NCBI RefSeq assembly: GCF_024139115.2
Contig: NC_085141.1
Coordinates: forward strand, 367,063,925 to 367,127,924
Direction: 5' to 3'
Length of the DNA: 64,000 bases
Source of the DNA: Armigeres subalbatus
Lineage: Eukaryota; Arthropoda; Insecta; Diptera; Culicidae
In this document: piece after piece, positions 55,979-64,000 of the stretch
How positions within the stretch are numbered: the stretch's first letter is position 1
Layout: each line of letters starts with the position of its first letter
The notes under the pieces: model-generated
What the model was told of the DNA's origin: nothing
The model's database searches: none
Seen by the model: only the letters and a program-made list of their open reading frames with translations
Position numbers and translations under genes: made by a program

Positions 55979-56650
55979 ATATCTCGAGTGAAACCGACTA
56001 CACTGGGATCGCTTTTTAGGCGTATGGATTTTATCAATTTCTAGGTCTACCTTAATTTCTACATCTTTCTAAATATCTCCTGCTTTCTATTCGATTTTTT
56101 ACGGATTTTTTAATGGAATCAACTCATCGCTTTGATCATTCGAAAGGCCAGAAAAAGCTAAATTCAAACCGCAAAGTGATCTAAATCGTGTTGATTTAAA
56201 AAATAAATTAGAATGTTTAGATATAAAACTGTACAATTCCTTCAAAATTTATCACGTGCTCTCATTTGAAGGATTTGATATTAATATCATTAAAAACAGG
56301 ATTTTAAATAAATTTGATTAGCTCAAGAATTCTGCATTCTTATTTTTAAGAAATCCAAACAGGTCGATAGCTAAGTCGATAAGACAGTAGACTAATTTAT
56401 AACGTTTTTTTCCGAGATAAAAAAAACCGGAATCACCAGTTTTACCATTCTTACTTATGATATGTATCACGAAATTCGATGATTGGATCCGACCAGTGGA
56501 GTCGGCGAATCTCATCAAACATAACGATAACGGAGACTATTCCCAAAAATGGAACTGCATATGCGATTCGATGATGCAAGAGTACGACAGACATAAAACC
56601 AAAAAAAGTCACCGAATGGTATTAAACCAAATTTATTCCATCGCATAAAT
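55979..56650. other. Non-coding spacer
   Basis: AT-rich. The 63-codon frame at 56457-56648 is not recognised. Confidence 0.3.
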
Positions 56651-56654
56651 ACCT

Positions 56655-57240
56655 ATCAGAGAACTGCAGCGATGGTGATGTCGATCTTCCCGTTTTTTTG
56701 GCACAACTGGCATAAATCTGCATTATGATTGCTGGGAGCAGTACAAAAATCGCATCAAATCAAATCCGGATTCCCTCGTATCGGTCGGGTCGCGATGGGT
56801 CGTTTACCTGCGCTGCAATAAAGCAAACGGCTCGTTAAACGAACGCGTGCTGTCATAATGTATGTAACCTGCAGCAGCAGAAGCAGCAGCGATCGTTCAT
56901 GTCCCTCGTTCACCCTTCACGATAAACGATATCGCCGTATCGTGTACCAATAAACGACGAAGGCAATAATGTTTAATATTTACTTTCATCCATCCGCGTC
57001 GAACCGGGGCACGTTTTATGCGCGTTGGTCCTACAATCAGCTCCAGCCAGAGCCCTTCGGACGCGGATGAATCGAATCCAAGGAGAGAGAAAAAACAATA
57101 GCAATCGAATCCGGTGCCGGGTTAGTGGAAGAATCACGCATCTGTCGCAGTCGGCATTCGATGGTTGCCGTGCCGCGCCGCCTTCCGCCATTTGGAGCAA
57201 ATGACCTTTCTCTACCATATCCGAAAGTGCACAGGGTCAA
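56655..57240. promoter_or_regulatory. Candidate cis-regulatory island 1
   Basis: A unique, GC-richer block with CAATAAACGACG, forkhead-type TGTTTAATATTTAC, CACGATA and its inverse TATCGTG spaced by 13 bp (56918-56944), a GCAGCAGCAGAAGCAGCAGC run, and AAATCGCATCAAATCAAATC. Short frames on the minus strand look compositional. Regulatory role is inferred from motif clustering and lack of repeats. Confidence 0.35.
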
Positions 57241-57899
57241 AATCACTAGTTTTTGCGATTACTTAAACCTTAGCATCGTTTCGCTTTTTTTTTCGTAGAT
57301 TGAAAACCAAAACAAACTATTTTACTTTTACTTTAGAAAGGTGGAAAGCAAACAAATAATCTATTTGTCACTTCTACCGAAAACAATTGTTGACAGCTCA
57401 TGTGCGTGACTTTTGCCCTCATTCAAAATTCAAAATATATTCAACTGTATTGTTGTACCATAGTGAAACACTGTTTCTCCACAGAATCATAAATCTAGCA
57501 TAATTTTTGAAAACGTCGTTCGTTTAAATGAGAGACTCTCTTTTGTAACCCTCTCTTACGCTAATATCTTGGCTAGAAAAAACTATTCTTCTTAATATTT
57601 CAGCTAAAAAATCCTATGGAAATGTTAGTAAGGCTTTGTCATAATCGAGAGAGAAAGGCAAAGAGATTTTTTTACATAAAACATTGTATGTATCGATATA
57701 TCAATTTAGACGAGAAATCAAGAAATATGGGAGAGCTTACAGCACAAGTTGGAGTAAAAAATCTTATAGAAACTCTAATTATAAATCGAAAATATTCAAA
57801 ACTTCGAAAGTTTCTCGAAAACCACGATTTCGAAACCGTGCGTCCTGATACGCGAGCTTCTTTTCTCGTTTGATTGTTTGTTTCAGCTTTCTTCCAATT
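57241..57899. other. Non-coding, one small frame
   Basis: An 85-codon frame on + (57616-57873, begins MEMLVRLCHNRERKAKRFFY) has no recognised domain and AT-rich codon use. I do not call it a gene. Confidence 0.3.
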
Positions 57900-58720
57900 G
57901 TGTAAGTGGAACTTTATTGGAATGCTATAAAGCCAAACATAACTAGCGATTGCACGCGCGGGTAGACTACGAAACGATGATGACGAAAACGACGACGGCA
58001 ACGATGAGGACGGAACCAGAATCCAAACTAGCCACGCTATAAACTGGATCTCGTATTGGCTTGCCGCGCAGTAAGGAGCATAAACCAAGAAGAGCTTCTC
58101 GGATTCTGCACCGCCGCCGCCGACGCCGTGGTCCGCACGGTCACATCGCTGTTGGCTGTTGGCGCGTTCGCTCGTTGATGTGATCTTATCACGAATGTGA
58201 TGCCTATTATGATCACCCCGATTCAATGGAGACGGAGGCATCAGCAGAGCCGCCACAGATTCCATCCGTTAGTATTGCGTTGGTTGGTCTCCTCCACTGC
58301 AAAGTGAAATTATCATTTAGAACACCGGCGGACTGGTGATGGTGGCGGGGAAATTCCGGAGGCAAACCAGCGATGTTTTATTCAATTTTATGTATCTCCT
58401 GATGGTTGTGCTGATGGCTGAACGCCTTACTGATGCAACGAACGGAATGGCTGCGGGTCCATTTCTCGATGATAGACCAATTTAGATGACAACTCGGTCG
58501 CGGGCGAGCGATGATTTATGACCGTTTGATACACATCCAAATTGATATGTAGGCATGCAGACCGGCAGGCGTGCATGATCGAATGATGGCTCTGGGGAAG
58601 GGAGCATAGATGTTGTGTGTAAACACGTTATATTTCCATTGTGCGACTATTAACGGGAAAGTTGGCCGGGTATCGGTCGACGGACGTGATTTGGTGAACG
58701 AAGAGATGGGCTCATCTCAT
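57900..58720. promoter_or_regulatory. Candidate cis-regulatory island 2 with a kappaB site
   Basis: A long, unique, GC-richer block. It contains GGGAAATTCC (58348-58357), the same 10-mer repeated in the 29.5-30.4 kb array. It also has GATA-type GATCTTATCAC, Hox/Cad-type GATTTATGACC and TTTTATG, and CCGCCGCCGCCG. The 197-codon minus frame across it has low-complexity serine and arginine runs and no domain, so I do not call a gene. Confidence 0.35.
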
Positions 58721-60474
58721 CATCTTTGGCTATTGTGGTGTGATGTTTTGTCGGGGAATTGGTTGATTTGGGTCTGATTTCTATGATAATTAGGGTCCAA
58801 TTATGTGTTTTATTGGGCTGTTTTCTTAACACTCCACGATGGAAGAAAAGTATGTATATATTGATTTGGATGTTTGTTATAACAGACTTTTTGAAGCTTT
58901 TTTTGGAATTATGTCAATCTGAGATGTCAATAGAAGCAGAAATTACTTTTCATCACGAACCTTCCGAACAATTTGTAGACAAAATAGCCAAATATTCAGG
59001 AAATTAATATTGTTCAAGACAATACTGTTCTATTTTTGAGTTTTTTCCTATGCAGAGATGATAAAAAAAACTCGAAATAAAAATTCTGAGGAATCGTGGA
59101 TCGTTTACATAAATATCTGATATTGATCCGGTTTGCATAATCAAGCGCTTTCGGCTCTTAGACACAATCTTACCCGGTTGGTCAAATTAGGCTTAACAAA
59201 GACGAAATATGCTAATTTTTCGCTGAACCAACAAATCATAAACCATTTCAGATCATGTTATGCCTAACAGTCGCATGAACCGGATGAACAGAAACCTTAA
59301 ATCTCGTAGTCGTCAAGGTCAACAAGGAAAGAGCGTCTACCCTAACCTAACAGTGTGATACGTATTTGTCCTTCGAGATGCTTTATTTTTAAAAGCAAGT
59401 ATGGCAAAATTAAGCAACCACAACTGTTGACAAACATCGTGCACGGTCGAGCGTACCCAATCTTTTCAAGCCACGAACCAATTTTCAAAATTAACACCTG
59501 CTGGCGGGTAAAATTAAATTCGATACACATTTTTTTTAAATATTTTAATTTTAAAAATAATAAATGTTTTTGTTTTATCATTTTTTAAATCTTATCTAAA
59601 AACTATTTAGAGAAAAAAAGTAAAAAAAGATATTTGCGTATTCTTTCTATACGTAACAAGCATTTTGATTGAACATTTTATGAAAGACATGGAATTTTTG
59701 ACTTCTCTCCAGTACTCGTCGAATATTGATTTCGCAATCGATGACTGACATTCGCAAGCATCATACAAAGTTTTTTTTTACTACTTTCATTCTTGAAAAT
59801 AGTTGTTCACACAGATGTGTGCTTCCGAAGAGAGAAAACATCATACATAGGAGAGACTTTTCTTCCTGAAACTAAGATTTGAGCTCGGTGTTGCATTGGA
59901 GGTCAAAAATCTTCATTTGGAATAATGGAAATTTCGTTACTGTTTTCTCGAAAACCAGGTTTCAATTTCAACAGCATATTTAATAGTATTGCATAAGCTG
60001 TTTTCAACAAGCTGATGGATTGTTCCAATTCCCAGCAATTAACTTTGCCTATATGTTAATATTGTTTTAAAAGATTTAATGTTAAACTAGATGTTCGACG
60101 TGTTGACATTTGCCTTGAAGCTTCATGTTCAACTCATAGAATTGTTTGGCGATATCTGCAACAAAAAGCCAAGTCACTCACCCATTTATGATTATTCAGC
60201 TCTGGCATCGGTTTTCATTTATCTTGTACAAATAGTGCGATTTTTTTTCCAAGAGAATAAAATCTCTCAAGCAATAATACAGCATATTAACATATTCCAG
60301 CTTTTCATCAACATCATTTGAAATGGGTAGGGGTTGAGTTCCCTTTCGTTGTTAAAATTGATTGTCATAATGACGAGCTAATAATTATTATCCGGAAATA
60401 GTGATCGTTTTTCCCCATTACTAGGCTCTCAGCTCTAAATAAAGTTGGCTGAAATATTTAGTACTGGCAGACCC
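58721..60474. other. Non-coding, no feature recognised
   Basis: AT-rich with short frames. ACCCTAACCTAACAG near 59338 is a single occurrence and not an array. Confidence 0.3.
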
Positions 60475-60720
60475 GACGATTAATTCTCGAGTTATGAAGA
60501 AATTAGTGTTTCATTTGTATGGGAGCCCCCCTTTCCAAAGCGGGGAGGGTTCTCAAACCATCTCAAGAACCTTCCCCGGCCCCAAAAACCTCTGCATACA
60601 AATTTTCTCGCCGATCGGTTCAGTAGTTTCGGAGTCTATAAGGTTCAGACAGACAGAAATTCATTTTTATAGATTTCGTAATAGATTAATAATTTAATAG
60701 ATAATAATTAATAGATTTCG
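60475..60720 (+). repeat. Non-LTR-type 3' tail repeat
   Basis: GCAGACCCGACGATTAATTC, then AAATTTTCTCGCCGATCGGT and TCAGTAGTTTCGGAGTC, GGTTCAGACAGACAGAAATT and a degenerate TAGATTTCGTAA/TAATAGAT tail. This order (GATCGGTTCAGTAGTTTNNGAG, ACAGACAGA, A/T-rich simple repeat) is typical of RTE-like or related LINE/SINE 3' ends in insects. No protein remains. Confidence 0.55.
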
Positions 60721-60769
60721 TAATTTTATAGATCAAGCTTTCTTCAAAACTTTCATGACTATTGGAGAC

Positions 60770-61035
60770 TTCCGAGCCTCTGGAAAGGAGGCTTTTGAGC
60801 CTCTCTAAAGGAAACTTTCATGCCTTTTGACAGGTTTACGAGGTTCTTGGAAGAAATCGTCTGGGCCTCTTGAAAGGTGATTTCCGAGCCTCTTGGAAGA
60901 AGGCTTCCGGGCTTCTTGAAAGGTGGCTTCCGAGCCTCTCGAATGGAGGCTTCCGGGCCTGTTGAAAAAAGGCTTTCGGGCCTCTTGAAAAGAGCCTTTC
61001 GAACCTTTTGAAAACAGGCTTTGGGAAGATCCATT
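60770..61035 (+). repeat. 23-bp satellite, left block
   Basis: About 11 diverged units of the array described at 61110-62715, separated from it by a short inserted segment. Confidence 0.75.
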
Positions 61036-61109
61036 CATTACGTAACGCAAAAATTGGCCATTTTCAACCCCCCTCCCCCCTATGTCTCACTTTTAGTTTG
61101 AATCATTAA
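61036..61109. mobile_element. Short insert in the satellite
   Basis: ATTACGTAACGCAAAAATTG followed by CCCCCCTCCCCCC differs from the satellite on both sides. TACGTAACG next to C- or G-runs is a string I recall from widespread arthropod MITE-like repeats. Confidence 0.4.
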
Positions 61110-62715
61110 ACACGGAGGCTTCCGAGCCTCATGAAAAGAGGCTTCCGAGCCTCTTGAAAGGAGGCTTCCGAGCCTCTTGAAGGGGGTTTCCGAGCCTCTT
61201 GAAAGGAGGCTTCCGACTCTCTCTTCCGGGCCACTTAAAAGGAGGTTTTACGGGCCTCTCGAAAGAAGTCTTCAGGGCCTTTTGAAAGAAGGCTTCCGTG
61301 CCTCTTGAAAGGAGGCTTCCGGGCCTTTTGATAGGATGCTTCCGGGCCTCTTGAAAGGAGGCTTCCGGGCATTTTGATAGGAGGCTTACTGGCCTCTGTA
61401 AAGGAGGCTTACACGATTCTTGAAAGGTGGCTTCATGGCCTTTTGAAACTAGGCTTCCTAGACTCTTGAAAGGAGGCTTCCGAGCCTTTTGAAAGGAGCC
61501 TTCTGGACCTGTTGAAAGGAGGCTTCCGGGCTTTTGAAAAGAGGCTTCTGTACCGCATGAAATGAGGCTTTCGGGCCTCTCGGCTTCCTGGACTCCTAAA
61601 ATGAGGTCATCAGACCTCTTGAAAGGAGGTTTCTGGCTCTTTTGATAGAAGGTTTACGGTCTTTTTGAAAAGAAGCTTTCGAACTTCTGGAAAGGAGTTC
61701 TTCAAGCATTTTAAAAGAGGTTGCCGATACCCTTGGAATAGGTTTCCAAGCCTCTTAAAAGAAGGCTTCCGAGCCTCTTGATAAGAGGCTTTCGAGTCTC
61801 TTAAATGGAGGCTTCTGAGTCTTTTGAAATGAGGCTTCCGGAGCTCTTGAAATGTGGCTTCTGGGTCTCTTCATAGGAGGTTTTTGTGCCTTTTTATAAC
61901 GAAGGTTCGGTCCTTTTGAAAGGAGGCCTCCGGGCTTCTAGAAAGGAGGCTTTCGAGCCTTTTGAAAGTAGGCTTCCGGGTCTCTCGGAAAAGGCTTCCA
62001 AGCCTCTTGATAGAAGGCTTTTGAGCCTCTTGAAAGAAGGCTTCCGAGCCTCTGAAAAGGAGGATTCCGAGTCTCTGAAAAGGAGAACTCCGAGCCTCTT
62101 GAAAGGATGATTCCGAGCCCTTTGGAAGGAGAATTTCGAGCCTCTTGGAAGGAGAATTTCGAGCCTCTTGGAAGGAGGATTCCGAGCCTCTTGAAAGGAG
62201 GATTCAGAGCATCTTGAAAAAAGGTTTCCGAGATTCTTGAAAGAATGCTTCCGAGCTTTTTGAAAGAAGGATTTCGAAGGGATACCTCCGACCCTTTTGA
62301 GAAGAGGATTCCGAGTCTGTGGAAACGAGGCTTCCGAGCCTTTGGAAAGGTGGCTTCCGAGCCTCTGGAAAGGTGGCTTCCGAGCCTCAGGAAAGGTAGC
62401 TTCCAAGCCTCTTGAAAGGAGGCTTCCGAACTTCTTGAAAGGAGACTTCCGAGCCTCTTGAAAGGAGACTTCCGAGCCTCTTGAAAGGAGACTTCCGAGC
62501 CTCTTGAAAGGAGGTTTCCGAGCCTCTTGAAAGGAGGATTCCGAACATCTTGAAAGGAAGATTCCAAACTTCTTGAAAGGAGGATTCCGAGCCTCTTGGA
62601 AGGAGGATTCCGAACCACTTGAAAGGAGGATTCCAAACTTCTTGAAAGGAGCATTTCGAGCCTCTTGGAAGGTGGATTCCGAGCCTCATGGAAGGAGGAT
62701 TCCGAGCCTCTTTGT
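61110..62715 (+). repeat. 23-bp satellite of dyad units, about 70 copies
   Basis: The unit is GAGGCTTCCGAGCCTCTTGA plus AAG. GAGGCT and AGCCTC are inverse and flank TCCG, so each intact unit can form a 6-bp hairpin. In the right third many units read GAGGATTCCGAG, which breaks the dyad. Divergence is much higher than in the 29.5-kb array, with units of 20-25 bp. Long minus frames (RKPPFKRLGSLLSRG-like) are repeat by-products. Confidence 0.9.
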
Positions 62716-64000
62716 AAGTGTTGGTTATGTTATGCTGAGAGTGTTACCGAGAAATCCGTGTTTAGTGTAGTGTATTTCGTGGAATAAATGTTGTAAATGC
62801 AGGTAATACTCGTGTCTCAGTGTAGGTTTTTCCCAGTCAGCCCCCTGTAGTAGGCTAGGTCCTAAATTGAGCTTCACCACCACCCTACGCAGCCAACCAC
62901 CCACTGAACTACAGTGTCCCACCACCAGAGGACCGATTAAAGGCCCTTTGGACGGCCATTAAGGGGTGGCGTAATGTGGCCATTGGATCACAATACAAAA
63001 TCACTGGGTCACAATACCAAAATACGGAGAGAACTGTACTACATATGCGGACACTACTTGTTCGGCTTAAACATTTCCAAACGATTGTTAAAAAAGTTCT
63101 TTTAAAATTAATATTTACAATACTGTTCTACACGATATTATAATATAATATATACAAATATTTACATTTTTTTATTATTGATGCAAAGTCACACATAGAC
63201 ACACATAGTACGGTAAAATTCTGAATTGAAATGTTTCAGCGATTTGTTATCGATCTACTACTTCCCTTTTCGATTTCGAATCGAACACTATTTCTTTGTG
63301 TGTGTATTGTATTGACTGAAAACTGTCAAACAATTTATCATTGTGAAATTTTTGGAATGATGTGGTAATGAGCATGAGGTAAGTACGATGAATTTTTATT
63401 TGAGAAAAATGTCTATCCCGGCCAGTGATCAATCGACGCAGGTTGAGGCCAATATCAACCCGGTGAAATGGATTCTTCACTAGAGAAGTATTACTTCTCA
63501 AATAGAAATCCATCATTATTTAATTTTGTTATTACGGTAGGGTTAGGTTCTTAGATTCATCAATTTGGTAATAAATTCAAGAATATCGTTTATTATTTTT
63601 CTTTGGTATGGTGTTCTATGGCTTTCAGTACTACTATCTCAATATTTTAATCGCTAATATTCACTAATTTATCTACAGAAAGAAAAATAAAAAAAAAATT
63701 CTAAACCTGCATAAAACTAACTAAATTATTGAAATGGCCATCATGCAAAATATATACAAAATTTACAGGAAAATTTTCTCGATTAGTTGGATTACCGAAA
63801 ATTTGGTTTATGAGAGTTTTCCTAGACAAAGCTATTGACAGGAAATACTCTACCACTGAATCTTCTCCAACACTTTTCAAGCACTTGTTTATGCTTTTAT
63901 ATATTTTAGGTACTACGACCTTTTATCCACAGCATCTCCATTCAGCTTTGATGTCACCTGATAAAATGATTTTTAATATCAAGTGAGTTGCCGTTATGGG
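62716..64000. other. Non-coding right end
   Basis: 62730-63000 is GC-richer (CACCACCACCCTACGC; AAATGCAG|GTAATACT donor-like; AATAAATG). It could be a retroelement LTR or an exon edge, but I cannot assign it. 63000-64000 is AT-rich with short frames only. Confidence 0.3.

Noticed and set aside
57672..58265. 197-codon minus frame
   Set aside because: Low-complexity Ser/Arg runs, no recognised domain, and lies across a likely regulatory island. Codon pattern is not convincing.
59338..59352. CCCTAACCTAACAG as telomere-type sequence
   Set aside because: Single short occurrence. Flies and mosquitoes lack canonical TTAGGG-type telomerase repeats.
61886..62689. Minus-strand frames of 100-238 codons (RKPPFKRLGS-like)
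   Set aside because: Read the 23-bp satellite. Neighbouring frames give the same kind of peptide, so there is no evidence of selection on protein.
1..64000. CRISPR arrays, bacterial operons or integrated viral genes
   Set aside because: No regular repeat-spacer structure with unique spacers, no bacterial gene organisation, and no frame I recognise as viral. Tandem arrays here have no spacers.

Overview
The window looks like non-coding DNA from a mosquito, most likely Aedes (for example Ae. aegypti or Ae. albopictus). The reasons are repeated copies of a tRNA-headed SINE resembling Feilai, degraded RTE-clade and I-like non-LTR retrotransposons, many MITEs and palindromic elements, and a repeat-rich, moderately AT-rich background. 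I find no intact protein-coding gene. The only host-gene signals are two plausible 5' untranslated first exons on the + strand, ending in good splice donors (about 4326-5279 and 17045-17469). The rest could therefore be long 5' intron or intergenic DNA. Species and gene assignment are inference.

Layout. 1-6.2 kb: diverged repeats, two MITEs, the first candidate exon. 6.2-8.5 kb: composite repeat copy A with about 142-bp internal units and a nested MITE. 10.5-12.3 kb: two RTE fragments on the minus strand. 13.1-16.2 kb: a tRNA-like repeat, a SINE, a dispersed repeat and a 1.85-kb palindrome built of about 150-bp subrepeats. 16.9-17.5 kb: second candidate exon. 18.5-26.1 kb: a retrotransposon graveyard (RTE endonuclease region split by a SINE, I-like RT and RNase H remnants), a second large palindrome (23.2-24.6 kb) and a hairpin of 16-bp repeats. 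26.1-28.8 kb: two more palindromes and a GC-richer island. 29.47-30.45 kb: about 42 copies of a 23-bp unit, each carrying a consensus Rel/NF-kappaB half-site pair, with a decayed tail to 30.9 kb. 33.2-33.8 kb: a palindrome carrying a tRNA-like module in each arm. 34.05-36.70 kb: 2.65 kb of 9-11-bp CCAAT-containing repeats with almost no G on the + strand. 37.4-40.3 kb: a 17-bp-type repeat relic and two GC-richer islands. 40.7-55.9 kb: SINEs, MITEs, minisatellites, composite repeat copy B, and a palindrome with a hammerhead-like fold. 56.6-58.7 kb: two candidate cis-regulatory islands. 60.8-62.7 kb: a second 23-bp satellite of dyad-symmetric units.

The strongest unexplained signals are the tandem kappaB-consensus array, the concentric 11/10/11-bp CCAAT array, the hammerhead-like core, and the unusual density of palindromes, several of which are themselves built from tandem subrepeats. 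All long open frames over the satellites are by-products of stop-free repeat units. None of this could be searched or folded computationally here.
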